Below, one piece after another: positions 20,467 through 30,730 of a DNA stretch of 61,620 nt. Every line of letters begins with the position of its first letter. Position 1 is the first letter of the stretch. A program made the translations under genes and the position numbers. Source of the DNA: Minisyncoccota bacterium (GTDB lineage Bacteria > Patescibacteriota > Microgenomatia > UBA1400 > PJMF01); contig PJMF01000009.1 of the NCBI GenBank assembly GCA_003173865.1, positions 1 to 61,620 of the forward strand, in the 5' to 3' direction. The notes beneath the pieces were generated by a model, which did no database searches, was not told where the DNA came from, and saw only the letters and a program-made list of their open reading frames with translations.

Positions 20467-21990
20467 TTACATCTCCTCGACAGTTTCAATACTTGCTAAA
20501 TGCTTTCGAGTTGCAAAAAAACTCCATCCTCCTGCGATAAGGAAGAACAATCCGCTTCCGACTACTAAGAACGTCGTTTCAGTGGAACCTGATTTCGGCA
20601 TTGCACTGCCACTTGCAGGTAACGAAACTCTGGGTTGTGTCGTAGCCACAGGCGTTGAACTCGGAATCGCAAATGGATTTGAGCTGCCGTACGGCTGCAG
20701 TGTGGAACCATCCGTTGGGGTTGGCGATGGGCTTGCGAATGCAATCAAGTTACTACTTGGTGCAGGACTCGCACTGTCACGAGGTGCAACTGTGAATGTT
20801 TTCGTTTCAGTGACAAGTTTTTTGGTCTGTGGATCGGTGTAACTAATCGTCACCGTGTGCTGACCAGGCTCAAGTGTTTTCTGCAGCTCAGCTAAGTCAA
20901 TAGAGTAACTTCCGGTGCTATCAGCAGTTGCAGTCGTAGTGATTTGCTGAGTAGAGTGTACTTTGATTGTGACTTTTACATTTGCGGGCGCTAAACCAGT
21001 GATAATTGGTTGAGCGGTATCTACTGTTTGTTTGGTATCTGCTTTGACATCTACCACTTTGTCCGATTGGGTAGGCGGTAAAAAGCTAGTTGTTTGTGAG
21101 AGTGGTGTTCCAGACGTGCTCGCGCTGGGGGATGTCACTGTAGTTGGCGATGGTGAGACTCCAAATGGGAGAGTTACTAGATTAGGGGTAGCAGAAGGAG
21201 TTGTCACCAACGCGGCTGGCGCTGATGAGGCGGCTACGACGCTACTGGTCCCCCCAGTTAACGCAATAGGTGACACTGGTTGGGCATCTTTCACTTTTAC
21301 TTTAAGAGTAGTCACGGAGTTTACTTCTACCCCTTGGACTGTCAACGTCATGTCATCCGAATCTTGAATCGATGCATAGTTACTTCCATCAAGAGTGCGC
21401 GCGCTACTGAGTGGAATTGCCCAATTACCGGAGTCTTTAACCAAGGAGGAAAGTTCTCCTACACCACTCATATTTGCATAGACAATTGCGCCGATAGCTG
21501 GAGAGTTTTGCGCATTGTTTACCGTGCCATACACGGTTTTCGCTGCGGAGGGACTGCCACTACGTGAAGTTGTTTTCACTGTGTATGGAGTTCCGTTATT
21601 ATCGTACGAAGAGTTAGAGCCCGTTCCGAGGTGAAAAAAATACGTAGTGTTTGGTGTGAGATCGCGAACAGTAATGTAGTGCGTTGTGTGGGGTGTCACT
21701 GTACCAGCTAATTGATCACGATCATCACCAGCTTGGAGCTTGAGACCATCTGCTTCAGTGCCGTACTTCACAAAGCCAACTGTTGATTCATCTGTTAAAA
21801 ACGAAACTGAAAACGTGCCATCTTTCACATTGGTAATTTTGACGTTCTTGGGAGTTGTTTGTGGCGTGGCGCGGGGCGCGAAGACGCCTAGTCCAGTGTT
21901 TAAGAAAATCACTCCGACTGCAAGAGAAAGCACTAAAATGCCAATACCAACTAAGGTGGGAATGCGTTTCTGTCCCAAAGCCATTTTCAT
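20467..21990 (-). CDS. Surface protein with fibronectin III/purple-acid-phosphatase-N-like and Ig-like domains, C-terminal sorting-like signal
   Basis: 'VKITNVKDGTFSVSFLTDESTVGFVKYG...YITVRDLTPNTTYFFHLG'; 'MPKSGSTETTFLVVGSGLFFLIAGGWSFFATRKH'. Confidence 0.65.
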   Translation of the reverse strand: MKMALGQKRIPTLVGIGILVLSLAVGVIFLNTGLGVFAPRATPQTTPKNVKITNVKDGTFSVSFLTDESTVGFVKYGTEADGLKLQAGDDRDQLAGTVTPHTTHYITVRDLTPNTTYFFHLGTGSNSSYDNNGTPYTVKTTSRSGSPSAAKTVYGTVNNAQNSPAIGAIVYANMSGVGELSSLVKDSGNWAIPLSSARTLDGSNYASIQDSDDMTLTVQGVEVNSVTTLKVKVKDAQPVSPIALTGGTSSVVAASSAPAALVTTPSATPNLVTLPFGVSPSPTTVTSPSASTSGTPLSQTTSFLPPTQSDKVVDVKADTKQTVDTAQPIITGLAPANVKVTIKVHSTQQITTTATADSTGSYSIDLAELQKTLEPGQHTVTISYTDPQTKKLVTETKTFTVAPRDSASPAPSSNLIAFASPSPTPTDGSTLQPYGSSNPFAIPSSTPVATTQPRVSLPASGSAMPKSGSTETTFLVVGSGLFFLIAGGWSFFATRKHLASIETVEEM

Positions 21991-22021
21991 GATAGTACTA
22001 CTGTAGGTGAAATCGAAGAGC

Positions 22022-22076
22022 CTCGCAACGCGAAAAAGAACCGAACATTAATAGGTGCCGAAACACGCTCTGCGAG
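22022..22076 (-). other. Intergenic structured element (hairpin with large internal loop)
   Basis: CTCGCA(22022-22027)/TGCGAG(22071-22076) and inner GCG/CGC pairing around a 33-nt loop; lies between a stop codon and the next gene. Confidence 0.45.
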
Positions 22077-22415
22077 TTACGGATGTGGAGTTGCCGTTGC
22101 TGCTGAAGGGCTAGATGCGCTTGACACAGACAGTTGATCTTGGCCATTTGCGTTTTTGATCAATTTAATGACTGAAAATTGGGCAAGATCACTTGCAGTA
22201 TAGACTCGTTTTTGTTCAATGCGACTCACGGCATCCAAATCAATATTTGGATTGAGTGGTGTAGACATTTGCACTAATTCACTCGGTAAAGCAGTTTTCT
22301 TCTGTGACTGAAATACACTTACACCAATCCAAATTAACACAACAAAAAAAGAAAATACTAAAATTTTCAGAAAAATTTGTTGTTGCCGGAGGCGATGCAT
22401 GCTAGCTGTCGTCAT
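22077..22415 (-). CDS. Membrane-anchored small protein in pilus-like cluster
   Basis: N-terminal TM; overlaps PilO-like ORF. Confidence 0.55.
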   Translation of the reverse strand: MTTASMHRLRQQQIFLKILVFSFFVVLIWIGVSVFQSQKKTALPSELVQMSTPLNPNIDLDAVSRIEQKRVYTASDLAQFSVIKLIKNANGQDQLSVSSASSPSAATATPHP

Positions 22416-23035
22416 TGTGTTGGTCCAAAGTACTCGATATTAACATTAAACATTGCGCGCAGTTGTTTGCTTCCTTGTTGATCTGTGACAGAAAAAACGA
22501 TTGACTCCACCACAAACATTCGCTGCGAGTTTCTTAAGTCTTCTGCAAACGCGCGAATTGAAGCGTAGTCACCGATGACGCCGACGCTGATTGATCGGCT
22601 GGTTCTGCTTTTTTGACTAAAGTCAACGTCTTTGACTGGTTCAGGCGGAACTTCTTTTGCATTCATGCTCATAATTAATAAATTATGATCGCTGGCCATT
22701 TTTTCTATCATGAGCACTGCTTGATCAAATTGCGGCGTGAGCGGAATTGCTTTATCGAGCACCGGCCATCTATCTTGATTACTGAGATAAATTGATTGCA
22801 CTGTCGAAAGCTCCGCAATTTTTTGCTTGAGTTTATTATCGAGCGCTTTTTTATCATCAATTTCTTTAATTAAATCGGACATAGTAATCAACGTAGGCCG
22901 AATTGCAAACAATGCAAACACAATTACCGTAATGATCGAGAAAAAAAGTTCCAACGACACTTTCGCCACCGGTTTTGCGTAAAACTGGGTAAGTGCTTGA
23001 TTGAATTGTTTTTGTCTAAAGTTTAGAGTTGCCAT
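22412..23035 (-). CDS. PilO-like type IV pilus assembly protein
   Basis: N-terminal TM, coiled coil, ferredoxin-like C-terminus 'ISVGVIGDYASIRAFAEDLRNSQRMFVVESI'. Confidence 0.65.
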   Translation of the reverse strand: MATLNFRQKQFNQALTQFYAKPVAKVSLELFFSIITVIVFALFAIRPTLITMSDLIKEIDDKKALDNKLKQKIAELSTVQSIYLSNQDRWPVLDKAIPLTPQFDQAVLMIEKMASDHNLLIMSMNAKEVPPEPVKDVDFSQKSRTSRSISVGVIGDYASIRAFAEDLRNSQRMFVVESIVFSVTDQQGSKQLRAMFNVNIEYFGPTQ

Positions 23036-23607
23036 TATGTTTGCAAAATTTTGCCCTGTAAGTCGCGTTTAATATTTGCTCTAATTACAAACTTAAATCC
23101 TGGATCCTGATCATTACTACTTTCTAGTTTATCAACTGCAACATCCGAAAAACTTCTGGAAAGTTGAATATTATTGATCAATAAATCGAGTGAGTTGCTT
23201 GATTTTGAAACTCCTGAAAAAAGAATCGACGTACGCGTGACTGTCAACTCAGTTAAGGACACATCTGGAGGAGTAATTTGAGTCAGGGATGCAAATGCAT
23301 CGGCGATGTTGACTTGTTGCTCTACTTGCAGGTAGCTTCCAATTTTTTTCTGTAAATTGACGACTTGAGTCTCCAGATCACCATACGACAGGATGATAAT
23401 TTCTTTCTGATGCAGCGCACTATTCAGGTCAGTAATTTGGCGGTCTAGTGTAAAACGCGTTGCAAAACTAAAAATAACCACCATTTCGGTGAAGATAACC
23501 AGATAACGCCCGATTGTTAACGCCCACTGCAAAAATCGGCCAATTGGAGAAGCCAGAAAAGGATCTTTTGGTAAAAGATTTATCTCGATATGGGCAGTTT
23601 TTGGCAT
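23035..23607 (-). CDS. PilN-like type IV pilus assembly protein
   Basis: 'IEINLLPKDP' start plus TM plus coiled coil; adjacent to PilO-like gene. Confidence 0.65.
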   Translation of the reverse strand: MPKTAHIEINLLPKDPFLASPIGRFLQWALTIGRYLVIFTEMVVIFSFATRFTLDRQITDLNSALHQKEIIILSYGDLETQVVNLQKKIGSYLQVEQQVNIADAFASLTQITPPDVSLTELTVTRTSILFSGVSKSSNSLDLLINNIQLSRSFSDVAVDKLESSNDQDPGFKFVIRANIKRDLQGKILQT

Positions 23608-23647
23608 GCATCTATCAGTTTACAACACGTCGATTATAATAAGCCAC

Positions 23648-25333
23648 ATGGTTTTTAAACTTCCAAAAATTTTGAGTTCTTACACCGAATGGCTTGAGAA
23701 ACAACAAAGCTCAATTATTTCGGCGGCGATGTTTATTATGATCGCCAATATTTTGTCGGGGTTGTTTGGATTTCTGCGGCAACGTTTGTTGCTTGGATTG
23801 TTTTACCATGGCACAGGCAAAGCAGAACTGGATGCCTTTTTATTTGCATCCCAAATTCCCGATATGATGTTTAAGTTGATCGTCATCGGGGCTCTTTCTG
23901 CTGCTTTTATTCCGGTGTTTACGCAGTATAAAAAAGAGAGTGAAGAAGCGGCATTCCACATGACCTCGGTGGTGATGAATTTATTATTGATTGTGTTTTT
24001 AGTGATTTCAGTGATTATCTTTATTTTTGCACAGCCCGTCACACTTTTACTTGCTGGGAGTGCCTACACAGCACACCAAATTGAAGTCACGAGTAACTTG
24101 ACGCGAATTATGTTGGCTGCGCAGTTTTTCTTTGCGATTTCTAATTTCTGGACGGGAATTTTGCAGTCGTACAAGCGTTTTATTTTGCCTGCATTGGCGC
24201 CAATTATTTACAACGTGGGTATTGTGATCGGGGCATATCTTTTCTCACCAATGTTTGGAATTTATGGGGCGGGAATTGGTGTGGTACTGGGCGCCTTTTT
24301 GCACATGATGATTCAGGTGCCCGCGGTGCGCAAACTTGGTTTTCGATACTCATTTAGTCTTGACCTCAAACATCCAGGAATGCGGAAAGTAGTTCGTTTA
24401 ACCCCCGCTCGTACGACAACTTTGGGTATCAGTGAAGTTCAAGATTTAATTATCGGTAAGTTTGTGACTTCAATCACAAGTGTTAGTTACTTAGTTTTTA
24501 CTTTAGCCATTTCATTAATGACGTTGCCGATCCGTTTCATTGGGACCCCAATTGGCCAGGCAGCCTTACCTTTTCTGTCTGATGAATCTGAAGAAAAAGA
24601 TCTGCATCACTTCCGTGACTTAGTCTTAAAGCTCATTCATCAGATTTCGTTTTTTGCATTTCCAATCTCAATTTTACTTTTAATTTTAAGAGTTCCCGTT
24701 GTGCGTTTAGTTTTTGGTGTGCCAGGATTTTCCTGGGATGATACCAAGTTAACGGGCCGCATTTTAGCAATCATCGCCGTTTCGATTACCGCGCAAGCTA
24801 TTTGTCAGTTACTCATTCGCGCATTTTATGCACTTAAAAATACAAAAACTCCGCTGAAAATTTCTTTGGTGACATCATCTATCTTTATTTTCGTCAGCTG
24901 GTTGTCGGTATTCGTTCTCAAAACTGGTCTTGAAGGAATTGCAGTGGGTGTTTCGTTTTCCACAATTTTAGAAATGTTGCTTTTCCTTTACTGTTTAGAT
25001 CGACGGGTAAAAGGTTTTATGAGCAAAGCTTTTTGGGTTCCGCAGATCAAAATGATCACGGCAAGCTTTTTCATGGCGGTATTTTTATATCTTCCATTTC
25101 GAATCTTGGATGAGTTGGTTTTTAACACTAGTCATACCATCGAGTTAATTTTGCTCACAATTACTACCAGTACGATCGGCATGCTGGTATATATTTACTT
25201 CGCGATGTTGTTCGAAATTCGCGAGTTAACGATCTTGAAAGATATCTTAGAAAAAATCGATGGCTGGAAAAAAACGCTCTCTCGCACAGAAGAAGTACTC
25301 CTCGAGACAGGTATGTCTGGGGATGAGCTTTAA
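23648..25333 (+). CDS. murJ: Lipid II flippase MurJ (MviN family)
   Basis: MATE-like multi-TM; 'SGLFGFLRQRLLLGLFYHGTGKAELDAFLFASQIPDMMFKLI', 'IRAFYALKNTKTPLKIS'. Confidence 0.85.
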   Translation: MVFKLPKILSSYTEWLEKQQSSIISAAMFIMIANILSGLFGFLRQRLLLGLFYHGTGKAELDAFLFASQIPDMMFKLIVIGALSAAFIPVFTQYKKESEEAAFHMTSVVMNLLLIVFLVISVIIFIFAQPVTLLLAGSAYTAHQIEVTSNLTRIMLAAQFFFAISNFWTGILQSYKRFILPALAPIIYNVGIVIGAYLFSPMFGIYGAGIGVVLGAFLHMMIQVPAVRKLGFRYSFSLDLKHPGMRKVVRLTPARTTTLGISEVQDLIIGKFVTSITSVSYLVFTLAISLMTLPIRFIGTPIGQAALPFLSDESEEKDLHHFRDLVLKLIHQISFFAFPISILLLILRVPVVRLVFGVPGFSWDDTKLTGRILAIIAVSITAQAICQLLIRAFYALKNTKTPLKISLVTSSIFIFVSWLSVFVLKTGLEGIAVGVSFSTILEMLLFLYCLDRRVKGFMSKAFWVPQIKMITASFFMAVFLYLPFRILDELVFNTSHTIELILLTITTSTIGMLVYIYFAMLFEIRELTILKDILEKIDGWKKTLSRTEEVLLETGMSGDEL

Positions 25334-25450
25334 ATTAATTTAATTTGTAAGGTTTTATCCATTGCGGAAGCCATTGCTACCAGGGTGCTGAGTGTTGGAT
25401 TATATTTTCCAGATTCTACTTGCTTGTGACCGTTAAATCTCGTTTGAAAT
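25330..25450 (-). pseudogene. Remnant of an XRE-family HTH (antitoxin-like) gene
   Basis: Minus-strand frame reads ...FNGHKQVESGKYNPTLSTLVAMASAMDKTLQIKLI*, typical XRE C-terminal end; no complete HTH or start upstream. Confidence 0.6.
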
Positions 25451-25523
25451 CTGGTGTCCAATCTTGTACAATTCACCAGCGTAAGCAACCTAGCAAGCGT
25501 AAAAAAGTAAGAAAAGGGAAACT

Positions 25524-25757
25524 ATGCCAATCTTAAAAAATGCCAAAAAGGCACTCCGCGTCAGTAAGCGCAAGGCCGAAATGAAGCGTCCAGTCCGCTC
25601 AAAAGTCAAAACAGTGACGGATGCTGTCAAGAAAAACCCCAGTGCCGCAACGCTTTCGAGTGCTTTTTCTGCCATTGATAAAGCCGTAAAACGCAACATT
25701 TTTCACAAGAAGAAGGCAGCTCGTTTAAAGAGTCAAATGGCTAAACTTGTCAAGTAA
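25524..25757 (+). CDS. rpsT: 30S ribosomal protein S20
   Basis: 'MPILKNAKKALRVSKRKAEMKRPVRSKVKT'; strong SD. Confidence 0.9.
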   Translation: MPILKNAKKALRVSKRKAEMKRPVRSKVKTVTDAVKKNPSAATLSSAFSAIDKAVKRNIFHKKKAARLKSQMAKLVK

Positions 25758-25764
25758 TACTCAA

Positions 25765-27555
25765 GTGAACCAACACATTCGTAATTTTTCGATCATTGCG
25801 CACATTGATCATGGGAAAACAACGTTAACAGATCGTTTGTTGCAAGCTACCCATACGGTCTCGGACCGTGACATGAGTGAGCGTTTAATGGATAGCAATC
25901 CAATTGAAAAAGAGCGGGGAATTACGATCAAACTCGCACCGGTGCGCATGGAGTACCTTTCTGAGGCAATTGGTGAAAAATTTATCTATAACTTAATTGA
26001 TACTCCTGGACATGTGGACTTTGGCTATGAAGTAAGTCGTTCGTTGGCGGCGTGTGAAGGGGCCTTACTGATCGTCGATGCTACTCAAGGAATTCAAGCT
26101 CAAACACTCTCTAACTATGAAAAAGCACGTGAACTTGGTTTAGATATTTTGCCAGTCATTAACAAAATTGATTTGCCATCTGCAGATGCCGATGCAGTCT
26201 CTTTAGAGTTAATGGAAATTTTTGGCCTACCAGAGTCTTCAATTGTTGCGATTTCGGCTAAAACTGGCCTGCATGTGGATAAAATTCTTGAAAAAGTTCA
26301 CACGCAGATTAGACCTCCCAGTGGTGATCCAAAAAAACCTTTGCGCGCACTCGTTTTTACTTCTCAGTTTGACCAACATAAAGGTGTGATCGCGTACGTC
26401 AAAGTAGTAGAAGGTGTTCTTGATACAGCCAAGTTGCAGTTACTCGCAACGAACGCCAAGTTTCAACCCGTTGAGATTGGAATTTTTTCGCCGCAAATGG
26501 TTCCAGTGAAGTCGCTTCAAGCAGGTGAAGTGGGCTATGTGTGTACTGGATTAAAAGATGTCAGTTTGGTTACAGTTGGTGACACGTTGACTACCGAAGC
26601 AGCTGCGCGCGAAATTTCGCCGTTGCCTGGTTATAAAGAACCGTTAGCCATGGTTTACATGGAGTTTTATCCGATTAATGGTGATGATTTTATGTTGATG
26701 CAAGATGCAATGGAAAAACTTGCTCTCCATGATGCAGCTCTACGCTTTACTAGTACGCACTCACCAGCATTGGGGAATGGTTTGCGCGTGGGATTTTTAG
26801 GCATTTTACATGCGGAAATTGTCCGAGAACGTTTAGAAAGAGAGTTTGACATCGAGTTAATTGCGACCTCGCCTTCTGTCACGTATCAAGTAATCACCCA
26901 GCAAAATGAAGAATTGGAAATTAAAACTCCTGCCGACATGCCGGATCCTTCTCAAATCAAGGAAATTCGCGAACCCATTACTCATTCCGTCATTTTTACC
27001 CCTAAAGAGTACTTGGGTGCAGTCATACAGCTGTGCGAAGAGCATCGCGGTGAGTTGATCTCGATTCAAGATGTTGGAACTCGAGTGCGGGCAGAGTATA
27101 AGATTCCGCTCGCAGAAATCATTGTCCAGTTTCACGATCAACTCAAGTCTGTTTCTTCTGGTTTTGCCTCACTGGAGTATGATGTGGAGAATTATCGAAC
27201 GGTCAATGCAGTGAAACTGGGGATTATGGTTCAAGGTGAAGTGATCGAAGCTCTGTCAGTCATTGTGGTTAAAGATCAGGCTGAACGCATTGGCCGCCTG
27301 CTGACGAAAAAGCTCAAAGAAGTGATCCCACGCCAGTTGTTTGAGATTCCTATTCAGGCAGCAATTGGAGGCAAAATTGTTGCCCGTGAGACGATCAGCG
27401 CTTATCGCAAAGATGTGACGGCTCATCTCTATGGAGGTGACGTCACTCGTCGGCAGAAGTTACTCAAGAAACAAGCCAAAGGCAAGAAAAAAATGAAAGA
27501 AATTGGGAAAGTGACACTCAATCAAGAAGCCTTCATGGCAGTTCTCGAAAGATAG
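25765..27555 (+). CDS. lepA: Elongation factor 4
   Basis: 'IRNFSIIAHIDHGKTTLTDRLL', 'RERGITIK', 'ALEYDVENYR'-like C-terminus. GTG 25765 or TTG 25747 start. Confidence 0.92.
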   Translation: MNQHIRNFSIIAHIDHGKTTLTDRLLQATHTVSDRDMSERLMDSNPIEKERGITIKLAPVRMEYLSEAIGEKFIYNLIDTPGHVDFGYEVSRSLAACEGALLIVDATQGIQAQTLSNYEKARELGLDILPVINKIDLPSADADAVSLELMEIFGLPESSIVAISAKTGLHVDKILEKVHTQIRPPSGDPKKPLRALVFTSQFDQHKGVIAYVKVVEGVLDTAKLQLLATNAKFQPVEIGIFSPQMVPVKSLQAGEVGYVCTGLKDVSLVTVGDTLTTEAAAREISPLPGYKEPLAMVYMEFYPINGDDFMLMQDAMEKLALHDAALRFTSTHSPALGNGLRVGFLGILHAEIVRERLEREFDIELIATSPSVTYQVITQQNEELEIKTPADMPDPSQIKEIREPITHSVIFTPKEYLGAVIQLCEEHRGELISIQDVGTRVRAEYKIPLAEIIVQFHDQLKSVSSGFASLEYDVENYRTVNAVKLGIMVQGEVIEALSVIVVKDQAERIGRLLTKKLKEVIPRQLFEIPIQAAIGGKIVARETISAYRKDVTAHLYGGDVTRRQKLLKKQAKGKKKMKEIGKVTLNQEAFMAVLER

Positions 27556-27579
27556 ATTTTTCCTGGTATAATTGCTCAG

Positions 27580-28179
27580 ATGGCTGATACACCACACACT
27601 CAAACTGCTTATCCTGAGTTGATTGCCAATACGCCGCAGAGTAAAAGCGCTTTAGATTCTTTTGCCGTGCGACCCCCGAATACGTCTTTTAATTTTCAAC
27701 TTGACCAAGAAGAGATTCTCTTAATGCTCCGTCAGCATCCCATTACCCAAAATAAATGGATTTTAGTGGCCATTTTGATGGTCGCGTTACCCATTCTTTT
27801 CTTGAGTACGTCATTAGCGAACACCTTACCAAGCCAGTTTGTTATTATTGCGGTGATGAGCTGGTTTTTATTGATTAGTGGACTGCTTTTTGAAGCATTT
27901 CTTGATTGGTTTTATAACGTAGATATGCTGACAAGCGAACGAATCGTTCAAATTGAGTTTACGTCACTTCTATTCAAAAATATCTCAACGGCCCGACTAG
28001 AAAAAATTGAAGACGTCACCGTGACCAGTAGTGGTTACGAGGGAGCGCTCTTTGATTTTGGAAACGTAAAAGTGCAAACAGCGGGTGCAACTGATGAATT
28101 TGAGTTTGATAACGTGCCACATACAAATAAAGTTTCTACATTTATTAACGAAATGCTTGAAGAACAAGAAAATAAATAA
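27580..28179 (+). CDS. PH-domain-like membrane protein
   Basis: Two TM segments then bPH-like 'DMLTSERIVQIEF...LEKIEDVTVTSSG'. Confidence 0.6.
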   Translation: MADTPHTQTAYPELIANTPQSKSALDSFAVRPPNTSFNFQLDQEEILLMLRQHPITQNKWILVAILMVALPILFLSTSLANTLPSQFVIIAVMSWFLLISGLLFEAFLDWFYNVDMLTSERIVQIEFTSLLFKNISTARLEKIEDVTVTSSGYEGALFDFGNVKVQTAGATDEFEFDNVPHTNKVSTFINEMLEEQENK

Positions 28180-28433
28180 TGCCACTCGGATCACTTTTAT
28201 CACCAACTTCTATTGTGAATGTCAATGATTTGCTTTTTACGGCGTTTAAAGTGTTATTTTTAATGGGACTGATCTTTTATTTAGTTTTCTCGTTACTCGT
28301 CTTGAGACAAGAAGAGGAAATGAGTAGCACGCTCATTACACCCTTGCGAGGAGTGATTCGCTTGTTTGGATTTTTACACGTTATTTTAACGATTGCCGTT
28401 ATATTGTTTTCATATCAATATCTGCTCCATTAA
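28179..28433 (+). CDS. Small membrane protein
   Basis: Two TM helices. Confidence 0.55.
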   Translation: MPLGSLLSPTSIVNVNDLLFTAFKVLFLMGLIFYLVFSLLVLRQEEEMSSTLITPLRGVIRLFGFLHVILTIAVILFSYQYLLH

Positions 28434-28456
28434 TTTCTCAGTGATACAATAACCTC

Positions 28457-30217
28457 ATGTACATCCTCGTGAGTGCGCCAGTGATTGGTTCGCCACAACC
28501 AGATGGTTGGGCGCAAGTAGTGACGAACGCGCAGCAAAATGTAGTATGTGCTTTTTCGGTCTCTGGGGTGAATGCTCAGGATTTTGGTCACGAAGTCGCA
28601 ACTCAATTATTGTCTGCGACACCTAATTCATCGCTTGAGCTTCATCAATTTATGGAACATTTAGTGAGCAAAGCTACTGCTCAAGGATGTTCACTACAGC
28701 TGGCAGCCATTTTATTACTTAACGATAAATCAGTACTCATTGCTTTGAATGGCAAAATTTTACTGAAGCGCTCTCACAAATTAGGTCAAATTTTAAATGC
28801 TAATGATGAACTACAAATTGTAGAGGGTCGATATATCAGAAATGATGTGTACCTTTTAAGTACACGCGAAACTCAGTCTTTTCAAGATCAATTGCACCAG
28901 GCGTTTCTTCACCAGCCGGACGCTGAGAGTTTTACAACTCAATTCATGCCAACGGTGCAGTCGCTGGAAAACTCAGCTCTAGTGGCAATTAGCTATGTTG
29001 ATTTAATAGAAAGAGGTGATGAAATCAAAAAACATACTCCCAAAACTTCACTTGCTCATACAGTAAAAAAATTCTTTTTTCAGCAGCGTGATGTCTATAT
29101 TCGTCAATCAAACACAAAACACTTGTCACGAATCGTAATTCCGCTTTTGCTCGTAGTGATTGGAGTGTCAGCGATTGGATTTTTTTGGAGGGGTAAGCAA
29201 CGCACAGAAACGATGGCAGCCCAAGCAGTTATTCAGCCCGCTGAGCAAAAAGTAGAAGAGATTAAAAAGATAATCAATGACAACCCCATTGAAGCTCGCA
29301 AAGAAACTGAAGATTTGCTTAACCAACTGGACGCAGCCAAGGTAGAGTTAAAAAATCAACCGACGGCTCAAAAATTGGTTCAAAACGAGTTCAATACTGT
29401 CCATGATTTTTATCAAAGCATTTCCGGCGTCCAACAGATCGAAACGTTACCGAAATTTTTTGATTTATTGTTAGCACAATCTGGTTTCCTCGCCAGTAAA
29501 ATGGATTTAAGTGATCATAATCTGTTTTTTCTTGATACGGGGAGCAAGAAAGTAATCAGTTTAGATATCGATACGAAGCAAAATTTATTGCTTCCTACCG
29601 GCACTTTTGCGGAGCTTAAAGATTTTACAGTTGTAGGGAAAGTCATGTACTTACTGGGAGGTGGTCTCTCAAAATTTGATTTAACCTCTACACAACCAGC
29701 GGTCGCAGCGCGAGCTGTAGAAGACGAAAACAAGGATGCCGTTTCACTACGTTCCTATACGAAGTATATATATGCCTTAAATCCCACGAAACGGAATATT
29801 TTCCGATATACCCTGCAAGACAAGGATGTACTATCTAGTCCGTCAGCGCTCATTCGTCCAGATCAAAATATTGATTATGCCAACGTACAGTCATTTGCCA
29901 TTGATGGTGATATCTGGTTAGGTATGAAGAATGGTGAGATTAAGCGGTTAGTGACAGGTAAAGCGCAAACGTTCCAAATCAACGGCTTAAAAGAAAATCT
30001 GAGTTCTGCACCACTGTTGTATACCAATGAAAATCTTGATAATCTCTATATTTTGGAACCAAGTAAGAATCGTCTTCTAGTAATTAGTAAAAAAGGTGAT
30101 TTCTTGAAAGAAATTAAAAGTGATACATTGGGTACTGCCACTGCCGTAGTGGCGGATGAAAAAACCCATCGTGCGTTTGTCTTAAGTGGCTCCTTAGTGT
30201 TTGAGATTGGTTTGTAA
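28457..30217 (+). CDS. Hypothetical membrane protein (PP2C-like N-terminal region, beta-propeller-like C-terminal region)
   Basis: Central TM; repeated 'LFFLDTGSKKVISLD', 'YIYALNPTKRNIFRY' propeller-like blades. Confidence 0.5.
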   Translation: MYILVSAPVIGSPQPDGWAQVVTNAQQNVVCAFSVSGVNAQDFGHEVATQLLSATPNSSLELHQFMEHLVSKATAQGCSLQLAAILLLNDKSVLIALNGKILLKRSHKLGQILNANDELQIVEGRYIRNDVYLLSTRETQSFQDQLHQAFLHQPDAESFTTQFMPTVQSLENSALVAISYVDLIERGDEIKKHTPKTSLAHTVKKFFFQQRDVYIRQSNTKHLSRIVIPLLLVVIGVSAIGFFWRGKQRTETMAAQAVIQPAEQKVEEIKKIINDNPIEARKETEDLLNQLDAAKVELKNQPTAQKLVQNEFNTVHDFYQSISGVQQIETLPKFFDLLLAQSGFLASKMDLSDHNLFFLDTGSKKVISLDIDTKQNLLLPTGTFAELKDFTVVGKVMYLLGGGLSKFDLTSTQPAVAARAVEDENKDAVSLRSYTKYIYALNPTKRNIFRYTLQDKDVLSSPSALIRPDQNIDYANVQSFAIDGDIWLGMKNGEIKRLVTGKAQTFQINGLKENLSSAPLLYTNENLDNLYILEPSKNRLLVISKKGDFLKEIKSDTLGTATAVVADEKTHRAFVLSGSLVFEIGL

Positions 30218-30241
30218 CTCAAGTCGCCGTATAATCCCCCT

Positions 30242-30694
30242 ATGACTTTGCTTGTAAATAAAAAGGCTAGTTACGAGTATGAACTCCTGCAAACGTACTC
30301 TGCAGGAGTGGTGCTGAGTGGCGGCGAAGTTAAGAGTTTACGAAATAAAAGTGGCAGTTTTACAGGGAGTTATATCAAAATACTGGGGGAAGAACTTTTT
30401 CTTTTAAATGCGCAGATCACCCCATATAAATTTGCCGACAATCGTGAGTATGATCCAAAGCGGACGCGCAAGTTACTGCTGAAGAAAAAAGAAATCCAGC
30501 ACCTCATTGAACAATCAAATCAAAAAGGACGCACACTGATACCACTTTCATTTGAGTCGATGGGTCGTCACATTAAGTTAAAGTTCGCACTTGGCCGAGG
30601 TAAGAAACAATTTGAGCATCGAGCAGATCTTAAGAAACGAGCGCAGGAGAGAGATTTACAACGAGAAATCAAAGAGAAAGTCAGAATTCGCTAA
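30242..30694 (+). CDS. smpB: SsrA-binding protein
   Basis: 'YEYELLQTYSAGVVLSGGEVKSLRNKSGSFTGSYI', 'DPKRTRKLLLKKKEI'. Confidence 0.92.
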   Translation: MTLLVNKKASYEYELLQTYSAGVVLSGGEVKSLRNKSGSFTGSYIKILGEELFLLNAQITPYKFADNREYDPKRTRKLLLKKKEIQHLIEQSNQKGRTLIPLSFESMGRHIKLKFALGRGKKQFEHRADLKKRAQERDLQREIKEKVRIR

Positions 30695-30730
30695 TTGAAA
30701 AAAAACAGAAGAATCTTGATAATAAGACAC

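Noticed and set aside
25480-25515. 'QPSKRKKVRK' reading resembling ribosomal protein L34 upstream of rpsT
   Set aside because: Short, lacks the L34 start and HGF motif; this is the rpsT leader/SD region.
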